Source: Glaciimonas immobilis
GTDB taxonomy: Bacteria; Pseudomonadota; Gammaproteobacteria; Burkholderiales; Burkholderiaceae_D
NCBI RefSeq assembly: GCF_011947285.1
Contig: NZ_JAAOZT010000001.1
Coordinates: 62,001 to 126,000 of the forward strand
Direction of reading: 5' to 3'
DNA: 64,000 nucleotides
Both the position numbers and the translations under genes were made by a program. The notes under the pieces were generated by a model. It did not search any database, had not been told where the DNA came from, and saw nothing but the letters and a program-made list of their open reading frames with translations. Positions 1 to 8,619 of this stretch are shown one piece after another (position 1 is the stretch's first letter; every line of letters starts with the position of its first letter).

Positions 1-66
1 TAAGTAGCGGCCAGGTAATACGAAAGATGGTGCAGTAACCAATATAGCGAGCACAAGCAGAGCAAA

Positions 67-1053
67 ATGAGCGAAAAAAAGATGGCAACGGAATTCGGAA
101 AAGTCGGCGTCCTGTTCGGTGGGCGTTCGGCTGAGCGCGAGGTGTCGATCATGTCTGGCAACGGCGTGGTCCAGGCTCTGCAAAGTAAGGGTATCGACGC
201 GCATGCGTTTGATCCGGCAGAACGTAGTCTGGCAGAACTGGCTGCCGAAAATTTTGACCGCGTGTTCATCGCCTTGCATGGACGTTTCGGCGAGGACGGC
301 ACGCTTCAGGGCGCATTAGAGCAATTGGGGATTCCTTATACCGGCCCCGGCGTCATGGCATCCGCGATTGCGATGGATAAAGTGATGAGCAAGCGCGTCT
401 GGCAAAGTTTTGAATTGCCGACGCCGCGATTTTTGGTATTGGACACAAGCACGGTGACCAGTGAAGAATTGCGTCAGTTACCCGATGCCCTAGGTTTGCC
501 ATTGATGTTAAAAGCCCCGCATGAAGGCTCCACAATTGGCATCAGCAAGGTAACGGGATACGCAGATATCGAAGCGGGCTTCGCATTGTGTGCAAAATAC
601 GATGAGGTCGTCCTGGCGGAAGAGTTTATCGCCGGGCGTGAGCTGACCGTGCCGGTATTAGGAGTCGGACGTAACGCCCGTGCGTTACCGATTGTCGAGA
701 TTCGGGCACCGGACGGCAATTACGATTATCAGCACAAATATTTCACCAACGACACCCAATATCTATGCCCTGCGCCGTTGGACGACGCATTGACGCTGCG
801 GATTCAGGCGCTGGCCGTGCAAGCCTTTAATGCGCTGGGCTGCAAAGGTTGGGCACGCGTTGACTTCATGTTGCGCGACACCGATAACGCGCCATTCCTG
901 TTGGAAATCAATACGTCGCCGGGCATGACCGGTCACTCTTTGGTGCCAATGTCTGCTAAACAGGAAGGTTCTAGTTACGAAGAATTATGTGTTGAAATAT
1001 TGGCATCGGCGGGTCTGGAACTGCAGCATTCGGATAAAAGGATGCTGGGCTGA
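67..1053 (+). CDS. ddl: D-alanine--D-alanine ligase
   Basis: Joins two D-alanines using ATP in the cytoplasm, making the dipeptide that ends the peptidoglycan stem peptide. The 328-residue protein has the expected length and the Ddl N-terminal signature [14 protein letters not shown], followed by an ATP-grasp fold; the C-terminal part holds [18 protein letters not shown], the metal and substrate-binding end of the family. The ATG at 67 is used; an in-frame ATG at 82 is an alternative, and neither has a strong Shine-Dalgarno sequence. It lies directly before ftsQ, as in the conserved murC-ddl-ftsQ order. The window begins with TAA, which may be the stop of the preceding gene (murC expected). 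Confidence 0.97.
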   Translation: MSEKKMATEFGKVGVLFGGRSAEREVSIMSGNGVVQALQSKGIDAHAFDPAERSLAELAAENFDRVFIALHGRFGEDGTLQGALEQLGIPYTGPGVMASAIAMDKVMSKRVWQSFELPTPRFLVLDTSTVTSEELRQLPDALGLPLMLKAPHEGSTIGISKVTGYADIEAGFALCAKYDEVVLAEEFIAGRELTVPVLGVGRNARALPIVEIRAPDGNYDYQHKYFTNDTQYLCPAPLDDALTLRIQALAVQAFNALGCKGWARVDFMLRDTDNAPFLLEINTSPGMTGHSLVPMSAKQEGSSYEELCVEILASAGLELQHSDKRMLG

Positions 1054-1160
1054 TTAAGGTCAGAAGTGGTAACAAATTTGGTGCAGTGTAAAAAAATTGA
1101 AGACCAAAGTAGCGCAAAATTAAATATGCTTTGTAACCGTTCGCAATAAAGACAGCAATT

Positions 1161-1925
1161 ATGTGGCAAGACATCAAAATATTGAATGCGACCTCCAACG
1201 CTTTATTCGGCCTGGCCCTGCTCGCCTTGATGGCGGGCGGAGCCTGGTGGCTGGCGCAGCGACCGATGTTTGCGCTGAAGGTGATACGGGTTGAGAGTGC
1301 TGAAAAAAGCGACTTGCGGCGGGTTAATCCATTGACCATCCGTGCGAGCGCTCTGCCGCGCATCAAGGGCAATTTTTTTACCGCAAATCTGGATTCAGTA
1401 CGGGTGGCGTTTGAGTCCGTGCCTTGGGTGCGTAAGGCATCTGTCCAACGCGAGTGGCCGAATCAACTGGTGGTCACGATTGAAGAGCATCAACCGCTGG
1501 GAACCTGGGACGACGATGGACGATTATTGTCAGTAAAAGGTGACTTGTTTATCGCCAATCTGGACGAGGCCGAAGAAGATGGCGAGTTGTTGAAGTTCGG
1601 TGGTCCAAACGGTAGCGAAAAAGACGTGCTTGCGCGCTTTGCCGATTTTCAGAAATGGTTTGCGCCAATCAAACTGACGCCGACCGATGTGGAACTTTCA
1701 CCACGCTATGCGTGGAGCGTTAAATTGAATAACGGCATGACCGTGGCGTTAGGACGAGAACAAACCAGGGCGACCTTGCATGATCGGGTCAATCGACTGA
1801 TAGAAATTTATCCGCAATTGCTGGCGCGTTTGCAGGACCGAATTGAAAGCGTGGATATGCGTTATCCGAATGGTCTGGCATTAAAGGCTAGTAGCCTTGG
1901 TGCTGAACTGAACAATAAAAAATAA
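1161..1925 (+). CDS. ftsQ: cell division protein FtsQ
   Basis: Bitopic inner-membrane divisome protein that links early Z-ring proteins with FtsL/FtsB and the septal synthase. The 254 residues show a short cytoplasmic tail, one membrane span at about 15-33 (LFGLALLALMAGGAWWLA), a POTRA region with IKGNFFTANLDSVRVAFESV and PWVRKASVQREWPNQLVVTI, and a C-terminal FtsQ domain. Position between ddl and ftsA is the standard division-cluster order. It is separated from ddl by about 107 bp and from ftsA by 27 bp, so ftsQ and ftsA are probably co-transcribed. Confidence 0.95.
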   Translation: MWQDIKILNATSNALFGLALLALMAGGAWWLAQRPMFALKVIRVESAEKSDLRRVNPLTIRASALPRIKGNFFTANLDSVRVAFESVPWVRKASVQREWPNQLVVTIEEHQPLGTWDDDGRLLSVKGDLFIANLDEAEEDGELLKFGGPNGSEKDVLARFADFQKWFAPIKLTPTDVELSPRYAWSVKLNNGMTVALGREQTRATLHDRVNRLIEIYPQLLARLQDRIESVDMRYPNGLALKASSLGAELNNKK

Positions 1926-1952
1926 TAAGCAAAAAATAATAAGCGGAAAATT

Positions 1953-3185
1953 ATGACCAAAGACGCAAAAAACTTGATCGTAGGCCTCGACATCGGCACC
2001 TCTAAAGTGGTGGCTGTGGTAGCGGAAGTGCTACCCGACGGACGGCATGAAGTGATCGGTCTCGGCCAGCACGAGTCCAGAGGTTTAAAGAAAGGAGTCG
2101 TCGTCAACATTGAGGCCACGGTTGAGTCTATCCAGCGCGCGCTGGAAGAGGCCGAACTGATGGCCGACTGCAAGATTCGTAACGTGTATACCGGTATCGC
2201 CGGTAGTCATATACGCAGCTTCAATTCCAGTGGCATGGTAGCGATCAAAGACAAAGAAGTGACCGCTGCCGATGTGTCGCGCGTGATTGAAACCGCTAAG
2301 GCCGTCAACATCCCCACCGATCAGCAATTGCTCCATACCGTGCCGCAGGAATTTATCGTTGATAGTCAGGACGATGTGCGTGAACCAATTGGAATGAGCG
2401 GTATCCGATTAGAGGTGAAGGTCCATATTGTCACCGGCGCTGTGTCGGCGGTCCAGAACATCGTTAAATGCGTGCGTCGTTGCGGGCTGGAAGTGTCCGA
2501 CCTTATTTTGCAACCGATGGCTTCAGCCGATGCGGTCCTGACCAATGATGAAAAAGAACTCGGCGTCGTGTTGGTGGATATTGGTGGCGGCACGACCGAT
2601 GTTGCGGTATTTACGGAAGGCGCAATTCGTCACACCGCGGTGATTCCGATTGCAGGCGATCAGATTACCAATGATATCGCGATGGCGTTGCGCACACCGA
2701 CGGCGGAGGCAGAAGAAATTAAATTGCGCTACGGCGTCGCTAAACAGATTTTGGCTGATCCAGGCGAAACGCTGGAAGTGCCGGGGCTGGGTGATCGTAA
2801 CTCGCGCACCTTGTCGCGTCAGGCGCTGGCGGCAGTCATTGAGCCACGGGTTGAAGAATTATTCGCGCTAGTGCATCAAGTCGTGCGGGAGTCAGGCTAC
2901 GAAGAAGTGCTCTCAAGCGGCATCGTATTGACCGGCGGATCGGCACTCATGCCCGGCATGATTGAACTGGCCGAAGATATTTTTTTGAAACCCGCACGTT
3001 TGGGTACGCCGCATTACAACGGCCAGTTGGCCGATGTAGTGCGCAGTCCGCGCTATTCAACGGTATTGGGTTTGCTGCTGGAAGCCAAAAAGCAATATCT
3101 GCGCGGCTACATCGTGACACGCCAGGAGGGTTCGGCTAAAGCGGTCTGGCAGCGGATGAAAGAATGGTTTTTGGGTAATTTTTAG
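1953..3185 (+). CDS. ftsA: cell division protein FtsA
   Basis: Actin-fold ATPase that tethers FtsZ filaments to the inner membrane and recruits later divisome proteins. The 410 residues carry the first phosphate loop GLDIGTSKV near the N-terminus, the second phosphate motif VDIGGGTTDVAVF in the middle, and TGGSALMPGM in the adenosine-binding part. The last residues (RMKEWFLGNF) form the short amphipathic membrane-targeting helix. The gene follows ftsQ by 27 bp and is followed by a 358-bp gap before ftsZ. Confidence 0.97.
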   Translation: MTKDAKNLIVGLDIGTSKVVAVVAEVLPDGRHEVIGLGQHESRGLKKGVVVNIEATVESIQRALEEAELMADCKIRNVYTGIAGSHIRSFNSSGMVAIKDKEVTAADVSRVIETAKAVNIPTDQQLLHTVPQEFIVDSQDDVREPIGMSGIRLEVKVHIVTGAVSAVQNIVKCVRRCGLEVSDLILQPMASADAVLTNDEKELGVVLVDIGGGTTDVAVFTEGAIRHTAVIPIAGDQITNDIAMALRTPTAEAEEIKLRYGVAKQILADPGETLEVPGLGDRNSRTLSRQALAAVIEPRVEELFALVHQVVRESGYEEVLSSGIVLTGGSALMPGMIELAEDIFLKPARLGTPHYNGQLADVVRSPRYSTVLGLLLEAKKQYLRGYIVTRQEGSAKAVWQRMKEWFLGNF

Positions 3186-3543
3186 ATTTTTGAAACGGCG
3201 CTAACGGTACCCGTGGAAAAGTTCTGAAACGGTAAGCTCCGGGATGCAGCGCAAAGTGAATATGAGTAGCCGAAGTGTCAATTTCAGGTAATAGTTTTGG
3301 GTTGCAATTCGGTAAGTGGATGTCGGTGGCAATTTGGGTAGCAAAGCAGTCAGCAACTAAAGCAGGTCAGGCAGTCGGGTAAGTAACAAAGAGGTGTCGG
3401 TAGAGTAATCGCAGGAAATGTGGAATAAATTATTTTAAATTGGTCTTGTTAATGTTGTTTGTGTAACGCGCAGTGGTCAGTTGCCAGGCATCACACCGCG
3501 TGATGCCTATTGACTGGATGCTGCAACTTTATAAGGAAACATC
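3186..3543. other. ftsA-ftsZ intergenic region
   Basis: 358 bp without a credible gene. The plus strand is rich in G and in short GTAAG/GGT motifs. The only clear structure is the hairpin at 3486-3508, just before the ftsZ ribosome-binding site. The length is enough for separate ftsZ promoters, but I cannot assign -35/-10 boxes with confidence. Confidence 0.6.
3486..3508 (+). promoter_or_regulatory. hairpin in the ftsZ leader
   Basis: AGGCATCAC (3486-3494) and GTGATGCCT (3500-3508) are perfect 9-bp complements around a 5-nt loop. The hairpin ends 23 bp before the AAGGAA ribosome-binding site of ftsZ (3532-3537). No T-run follows, so it is not an ordinary intrinsic terminator. It could affect messenger stability or translation of ftsZ, or be a protein-binding palindrome; function is not shown. 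Confidence 0.55.
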
Positions 3544-4731
3544 ATGGAAATCGATATGCTTGACAATGCAACGCTGGGTACCGTGATTAAAGTCGTTGGC
3601 GTTGGTGGCGCTGGTGGCAATGCGGTTCAGCACATGATTAACAAAGGTGTATCGGGAGTCGAGTTTATCGCTGCGAACACTGATGCACAGGCGTTGAAAC
3701 ACTCAAAGGCGCACAATGTAATTCAGATCGGTGAAACCGGACTGGGTGCGGGGATGAAGCCGGAAGTCGGTCGCAAACTGGCCGAAGAATCACGCGCACG
3801 CATCGAAGATGCGCTGCGTGGGGCGCACATGGTATTTATCGCCGCCGGTATGGGTGGTGGTACTGGTACTGGAGCTGCGCCAGTGGTCGCGCAGATCGCC
3901 AAAGAACTTGGTGCGTTGACAGTGGCCGTCGTGTCCAAGCCGTTCTCGTATGAAGGTCAGAAGTGCATGGACCTCGCCGACGAAGGTCTGGAAGCGCTGT
4001 CACAGCACGTTGACTCGCTGATCATCATCCTCAATGAAAAACTGGAAGAGATCTACGAAGACGACAGTATGGTGGAATGGCTGGAACACGCCGATGATGT
4101 CCTCAACAATGCCGTTGCCGGGATCGCAGAAATCATCAACGTACCGGGTCATATCAATGTCGACTTTAATGACGTGAAAACGATCATGGGCGAACAAGGC
4201 AAGGCAATGATGGGTACAGCCACTGCGCACGGCGTTGATCGTGCGCGCCTGGCGGCAGAGCAAGCGGTTGCGTCACCGTTGCTGGACGGCATCGATTTAT
4301 CCGGCGCACGTGGGGTATTGGTCAACGTCACCGCAAGTCGTAGCCTCAAGGGTAAAGAAATCAAAGAAGTCATGGCGACCGTGCGGGCATTTGCAGCACC
4401 GGATGCATCGATTGCGCAAGGGATCGCGTACGATGAAACCATGGGCGACGATATCCGCGTCACCGTGGTCGCGACTGGTCTTGGCCGCGCACGCAAATCA
4501 GTGCAACTGGTCCAGCCGCAAATGCTGCGCACAGGCACGCATAATGAGCCGATGATGCAGCATGGTCACGCCAATGGCCATTCGGTTGGGCACGGTAGTT
4601 CAGGGTTTGACGGGATGAAAGCGCCAGCAGTATGGCGTCGTGAATCGGCTTCTGACACGGTGCGGGCACTGGAGAAAAATGGCATGGAAACTTATGACAT
4701 TCCGGCCTTCTTGCGCAAGCAGGCAGACTAA
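3544..4731 (+). CDS. ftsZ: cell division protein FtsZ
   Basis: Tubulin-like GTPase that polymerises at midcell to form the division ring. The 395 residues have the N-terminal GVGGAGGNA (19-27), the tubulin signature GGGTGTG (104-110) in the nucleotide pocket, the T7-loop region with NVDFNDVKTIM, a variable linker from about 320, and the C-terminal peptide DIPAFLRKQAD that binds FtsA and other partners. AAGGAA at 3532-3537 supports the ATG at 3544. FtsA precedes it and the MinCDE site-selection genes are elsewhere in the window (43183-45056). A strong terminator follows at 4842. Confidence 0.98.
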   Translation: MEIDMLDNATLGTVIKVVGVGGAGGNAVQHMINKGVSGVEFIAANTDAQALKHSKAHNVIQIGETGLGAGMKPEVGRKLAEESRARIEDALRGAHMVFIAAGMGGGTGTGAAPVVAQIAKELGALTVAVVSKPFSYEGQKCMDLADEGLEALSQHVDSLIIILNEKLEEIYEDDSMVEWLEHADDVLNNAVAGIAEIINVPGHINVDFNDVKTIMGEQGKAMMGTATAHGVDRARLAAEQAVASPLLDGIDLSGARGVLVNVTASRSLKGKEIKEVMATVRAFAAPDASIAQGIAYDETMGDDIRVTVVATGLGRARKSVQLVQPQMLRTGTHNEPMMQHGHANGHSVGHGSSGFDGMKAPAVWRRESASDTVRALEKNGMETYDIPAFLRKQAD

Positions 4732-5059
4732 GCAGAGCAGATTGGATTATCTGCAGCAAGGGCGATTATAGAAGGGCATCTTAAACGGTGCCTACCTATC
4801 ACAACGCCCTGCAGAAACCTGCGGAACAAGGCATACTTAAGAACGTCGCGTCCTTTTTGGCGCGGCGTTTTTTTTCAATCAATTTTTTGGTCGTGGCAGT
4901 GCAAGCAGGCGCACGTATTTTTCGGCGAGGGCGCAAAAGTGTGCGGGCATTATTCGACTCGTTGCGCCCTCGGTGTGTCGTTCGCTCAACTTTTCACTTA
5001 CTCGCGCTCGCTCACCTACTCGATCAGCTGCTCAAACAACTCTTTAAAGGACAAATATC
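4732..5059. other. ftsZ to peroxiredoxin gap
   Basis: 328 bp holding the ftsZ terminator (4842-4875) and, downstream, space for a peroxiredoxin promoter. A GTG-started frame at 4788-5063 reads straight through the terminator hairpin and has no recognisable protein character, so I do not call it a gene. Confidence 0.7.
4842..4875 (+). terminator. intrinsic terminator after ftsZ
   Basis: AACGTCGCG (4842-4850) pairs with CGCGGCGTT (4861-4869) with one G-U pair around a 10-nt loop, and the stem runs into eight T residues. It lies about 110 bp after the ftsZ stop and would close the division-gene transcript. Confidence 0.85.
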
Positions 5060-5563
5060 ATGACAATCAAAATCGGCGACACCTTGCCTGAAGGCCAACT
5101 GGCAGAATTTATTGAAACCGAGACTGAAGGTTGCGCTCTGGGACCAAATACTTTTAATGTCAGAGATCTTGTCAAGGGCAAAAAGATTGCATTGTTCGCA
5201 GTGCCTGGTGCATTCACCCCAACTTGTTCGGCCAAGCATCTGCCGGGTTACGTGAAGTTCGCCGCCGAATTCAAAGCCAAAGGCGTGGATGAAATCTGGG
5301 CCATCTCGGTGAATGATGCATTCGTCATGGGTGCATGGGGCCGCGATCAAAAGGCGACCAACATCGTGCGCCTGCTCGCCGATGGCAATGCCGCTTTCGT
5401 CAAGGCGCTTGGTCTGGATGCCGACTACAGCAAATCCGGGATGGGGACGCGTTCCCAGCGGTTTTCTGCTTACATTGATGATGGCGTGGTCAAACAACTC
5501 AATGTAGAAGCGCCTAAGACGTTTGAAGTATCAACGGCTGAAGTATTGTTGTCGCAAATATAA
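5060..5563 (+). CDS. peroxiredoxin, Prx5 type
   Basis: Thiol peroxidase of the AhpC/TSA superfamily, Prx5 subgroup, reducing hydrogen peroxide and alkyl peroxides in the cytoplasm. The 167 residues contain the active-site motif PGAFTPTCS with the peroxidatic cysteine, the WAISVNDAFVMGAWG segment, and the RSQRFSAYIDDGVV strand with the conserved arginine. Members of this group usually take electrons from glutathione/glutaredoxin. AAAGGA just upstream supports the ATG at 5060. A peroxiredoxin between ftsZ and lpxC is, from memory, common in Burkholderiales. Terminators on both sides suggest it is transcribed on its own. Confidence 0.92.
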   Translation: MTIKIGDTLPEGQLAEFIETETEGCALGPNTFNVRDLVKGKKIALFAVPGAFTPTCSAKHLPGYVKFAAEFKAKGVDEIWAISVNDAFVMGAWGRDQKATNIVRLLADGNAAFVKALGLDADYSKSGMGTRSQRFSAYIDDGVVKQLNVEAPKTFEVSTAEVLLSQI

Positions 5564-5606
5564 CTTTGTAGCGCTTTGTTATTTTTTCTTAAAGAATGAC
5601 CTGAAG

Positions 5607-5630
5607 ACGGCGCGGAATACGCCGTTTTTT
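5607..5630 (+). terminator. intrinsic terminator after the peroxiredoxin gene
   Basis: ACGGCG (5607-5612) and CGCCGT (5620-5625) form a perfect 6-bp stem with a 7-nt loop, followed by six T residues. It lies 44 bp after the stop codon. Confidence 0.85.
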
Positions 5631-5754
5631 ATATGTCCGGGTTAAGCTACCTGAAAAAAGCCAGATATTTTTTAAGCGTCGAATCCGTGTCGTTTATCCC
5701 ACAAGTCAACACATGGTTACAGTTGATAATTTCGGTAACATCTATAATGGCGAT

Positions 5755-6690
5755 ATGTTGAAACAACGCACTATTAAAAAACTCGTCAAAACCATCGGTA
5801 TCGGCTTGCATTCCGGCACCAAGGTGGAACTGACTTTGCGCCCCGCAGCGATAAATACCGGGATTGTGTTCAGACGGATTGATCTCGATCCCGTCATTGA
5901 TTTTCCGGCGTCGGCCACCGGGGTCGGCGATACACGCATGGCTTCAGTGCTTTCCAAAGATGGTCAACGGGTATCTACGGTCGAACATTTACTCTCCGCT
6001 TGCGCCGGTCTGGGGATCGATAATTTGTACGTCGATCTGACTGCGGAAGAAATTCCCATCATGGATGGATCGGCAACATCTTTTGTGTTTTTGCTGCAGC
6101 AAGCAGGGCTGGAAGAACAGGGCGCTGCCAAGAAATTCATTCGCGTCAAAAAGAGCGTAGAAGTCCGGGAAGGGCAGGGCGACAAGGAAAAGTGGGCGCG
6201 GCTGGATCCGTTTGATGGCTTCAAGCTCAAGTTTTTTATTGAGTTCCATCATCCCGCTGTTGATGGTACAGGCCAGACCGCTGAGGTTGACTTCAGTATA
6301 GAGTCTTACGTCAAAGAAATCGCCCGGGCGCGTACTTTTGGCTTTATGCAGGATGTCGAGACTTTACGCGGGATGGGGTTGGCGCGTGGCGGCTCGCTGG
6401 AAAATGCGATTGTCATGGATGAGTATCGGATACTTAATAGTGATGGTTTGCGCTATGAAAATGAATTTGTTCGGCATAAGATTTTGGATGCCATCGGGGA
6501 TTTGTATTTGATTGGGCATCCGTTGTTGGCTAGCTATACCGCGCATAAGTCGGGTCATGCGATGAATAATCAGTTGCTGCGGGCGCTTTTGGCGCAGCCT
6601 GATGCTTATGAGATTGTTAGTTTTGAGAATTTGTCTTCTGCGCCGGAGACTTATCAGAGGCAGGTGGAGCAGGAGTGGGCGCTGAATTAA
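5755..6690 (+). CDS. lpxC: UDP-3-O-acyl-N-acetylglucosamine deacetylase
   Basis: Zinc amidase that carries out the first committed step of lipid A synthesis. The frame is open from an ATG at 5713, but the family N-terminus is MLKQRTIKK, so I place the start at 5755 (311 residues). Seen are the zinc-binding STVEHLLSA, the catalytic loop EIPIMDGSA, and the C-terminal [14 protein letters not shown] and HKSGHAMNN motifs. The enzyme is usually controlled by proteolysis (FtsH), which acts at the C-terminus. A TATAAT at 5743-5748 sits just before this start (see findings). Downstream lies a repeat element and the convergent DUF721 gene. Confidence 0.95.
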   Translation: MLKQRTIKKLVKTIGIGLHSGTKVELTLRPAAINTGIVFRRIDLDPVIDFPASATGVGDTRMASVLSKDGQRVSTVEHLLSACAGLGIDNLYVDLTAEEIPIMDGSATSFVFLLQQAGLEEQGAAKKFIRVKKSVEVREGQGDKEKWARLDPFDGFKLKFFIEFHHPAVDGTGQTAEVDFSIESYVKEIARARTFGFMQDVETLRGMGLARGGSLENAIVMDEYRILNSDGLRYENEFVRHKILDAIGDLYLIGHPLLASYTAHKSGHAMNNQLLRALLAQPDAYEIVSFENLSSAPETYQRQVEQEWALN

Positions 6691-6728
6691 TCGGACTGTT
6701 CGATTGGTGGTAACTTAGAAGGTTACTG

Positions 6729-7013
6729 CTCCGTGGATGCTGGTCGGGGGCGGCCCGACACCCGGTCACTTTTTTTTGCTTCGCCAAAAAGAAGTAACCA
6801 AAAAAAAGGCGACCGCAGAGGCGTCGCCCGCCGTTGGCGGGTCCCCGATTATTTCGACTATCAGTCGGGTCGAAATACCAACTCGCTGGCGCTCAAACAT
6901 GGTTTCCGACAATTCCCGCCTGACAGCCGAAATAACCTGCAACGCCTATGACGGGGTAGGTCAACTTCAACGGCAACTTCAACCGCAACCGCAACCGCAA
7001 CCGCAACCGCAAA
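6729..7013. repeat. structured dispersed repeat, copy 1
   Basis: About 285 bp matching 14730-15006 in the same orientation, with roughly three quarters or more of positions identical by eye. It contains stem GTCGGG/CCCGAC (6743-6759), stem CCCGCC/GGCGGG with loop GTT (6827-6841), and stem CGACT/AGTCG (6855-6867), or alternatively ATTTCGAC/GTCGAAAT (6851-6876). All are kept in copy 2, with changes mainly in loops. The 3' end is a hexamer tract (CAACCG units, 6979-7012). It fills the gap between convergent lpxC and the DUF721 gene. Frames through it resemble the spurious peptides often predicted from such elements. Confidence 0.85.
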
Positions 7014-7033
7014 CTATATCGGCGGTTGATCAT

Positions 7034-7552
7034 TTATTTCCGCGACTGTTCTTCTTTATACCTTCTTACCAGTGATGCCAGTGCGGCTTTCAGGGCTTCG
7101 TTGCGGGGGGAGGATTCTAGTGTGCTTGCCAGGGTATCGAATGCGGAGACTGCTTGGGGCGTCAGGCTGAATTGTTTTACAGGGGTTAGTTTTTGCAATT
7201 TTTGGCTTACTTGCACTTTGATTCGGATTCCATTAACCTGCCAGTTCTCTGTGAGCAAGTAATTCTGCAGTTTTGGCAGTTGCTGTTTCAGTTTTGTCGC
7301 CAACGCGGCATTTGGGGCCGATAACACTAGTTGGCCGCCTTCAAAATGCAATACTTCGCATGCCTCGAACATGTTTGGTAATCCGGCGGCACATTGCTTT
7401 TGTAACGCCGCCATACGCGTGAGTGTGGGTAGCAAGGCGGCCATTTTGTCGTTGCCGCGCAGAAAATCGGCGGCCTCTCTGGACACCGATTTGGAAAAAT
7501 TTGAGCCGGTCGGCCCTTGCCCAAAAGTAGAGGAAAATGAGAGTTTGCGCAT
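7034..7552 (-). CDS. dciA: DUF721 family protein, probable DciA
   Basis: Probable helicase-loading factor: DUF721/DciA proteins assist loading of the DnaB replicative helicase in bacteria lacking DnaC. The 172-residue protein has the family core at about 45-110, with the LHFEGGQLVLSAPNAALATK segment and the KLQNYLL stretch typical of the KH-like fold, then a less conserved basic C-terminus. It is divergent from the M23 peptidase gene at 7616, and secA is the next gene after that; DUF721 next to M23-secA is a familiar arrangement in proteobacteria. No clear Shine-Dalgarno precedes the ATG at 7552. The family call is solid; the DciA role is from family knowledge. Confidence 0.8.
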   Translation of the reverse strand: MRKLSFSSTFGQGPTGSNFSKSVSREAADFLRGNDKMAALLPTLTRMAALQKQCAAGLPNMFEACEVLHFEGGQLVLSAPNAALATKLKQQLPKLQNYLLTENWQVNGIRIKVQVSQKLQKLTPVKQFSLTPQAVSAFDTLASTLESSPRNEALKAALASLVRRYKEEQSRK

Positions 7553-7713
7553 AATGAAACGATATCACACCTGCCGCGCTAAGGGCCAGCGATCCCGCCT
7601 GTCTGAATGGTCGCGATGCAAGTAATCCTGTTACATCCGCGCTTTTCCCGCGCTAAGTCGATCACCTTGGACGCGCGTCATGTCACGCTGCTGGTTGTCC
7701 TGTTTGTTGGGCA

Positions 7714-8619
7714 GTGTTATTAGCGACTGCGCTGGTTTATTTTTTGACATTTCGCTATGCGTCCAGTATGCATATTCCGTTTATCCGAAGTCCTCTGGCA
7801 ACTGAAAGCGGTCATCCATCGGAAAATGAGCAATATCTGAAAGAAAATCTGGCTGCCATGGCGATCAAGTTGGGACAGATGCAGGCGCAGTTGTTTCGAT
7901 TGGATGCGCTCGGGGAGCGGGTTCAGGGGCTGTCGGGCGTGAAGCCGGAAGAATTTAACTTCAAACAGATGCCAGGCACCGGCGGGTCCAACCCATCCAC
8001 CGCTGGAGACCGCATGTCGCCTGCTTCAAATTCTCACGGATTTAAATCTCCTGCATTTAATTCTCATTCCTTAAACATGTCGGAATTGCAAATAGCGCTC
8101 GATGCCATGTCACGCGACATCGGTCATCGTGCTGACTATATGGACGTGGTTGAAACGACGCTGATGAGCGACAAGATCAAGGCAAAGTTATTGCCGACCA
8201 ATCAACCGGTCTCCTCCAATTACAATTCCTCAAGTTTTGGTTGGCGTCTGGACCCGTTCTCGGGCCGGAGTGCTTTTCATGAAGGGTTGGATTTTCCCGC
8301 GGTAACTGGTGCACCCATCGTTGCCGCCGCTGCGGGCGTGGTGATCGCGGCCGAATTGCACCCGGCGTATGGCAATATGCTGGATATCGATCATGGCAAT
8401 GATATCGTAACGCGCTACGCCCATACCTCCATATTGCTGGTAAAGGTCGGGGATATTGTACGACGCGGTCAGCACATTGCCGATGTCGGCAATACGGGGC
8501 GATCAACCGGACCACATCTGCATTTCGAGGTCAGAATCAAGGGCAGCGCCCAGGATCCGCGTAAATTCCTTGCCGCGGGTACGGATCAGGCCAAGATGGC
8601 AGCGCTCATCGGTAATTAG
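7714..8619 (+). CDS. M23 family metallopeptidase, 5' end frameshifted
   Basis: LytM-type zinc endopeptidase expected to cut peptidoglycan cross-bridges, or to act as a divisome cofactor, from the periplasm. The open frame from GTG 7714 encodes 301 residues: part of a membrane anchor, a coiled coil at about 36-75, a linker, and the peptidase domain with the zinc ligands H189 and D193 (HEGLD) and the HLH motif at 268-270. The natural start appears to be ATG 7616, in another frame, giving MQVILLHPRFSRAK and the first half of the membrane span; one missing G in the GGG at 7709-7711 separates the frames. If real, the product lacks a proper anchor; if a sequence error, the protein has about 334 residues. 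Confidence 0.85.
   Translation: MLLATALVYFLTFRYASSMHIPFIRSPLATESGHPSENEQYLKENLAAMAIKLGQMQAQLFRLDALGERVQGLSGVKPEEFNFKQMPGTGGSNPSTAGDRMSPASNSHGFKSPAFNSHSLNMSELQIALDAMSRDIGHRADYMDVVETTLMSDKIKAKLLPTNQPVSSNYNSSSFGWRLDPFSGRSAFHEGLDFPAVTGAPIVAAAAGVVIAAELHPAYGNMLDIDHGNDIVTRYAHTSILLVKVGDIVRRGQHIADVGNTGRSTGPHLHFEVRIKGSAQDPRKFLAAGTDQAKMAALIGN

Noticed and set aside
1-66. TAA at the very first base as the stop of murC
   Set aside because: Plausible from gene order, but no coding sequence of the preceding gene is in the window to support it.
4788-5063. 91-codon GTG-started frame after ftsZ
   Set aside because: It runs through a clear intrinsic terminator, has no ribosome-binding site, and its translation looks non-biological.
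6737-7075. Frames inside repeat copy 1
   Set aside because: They exist only because the repeat is open by chance; the second copy has indels and different frames, so protein coding is not conserved while stems are.
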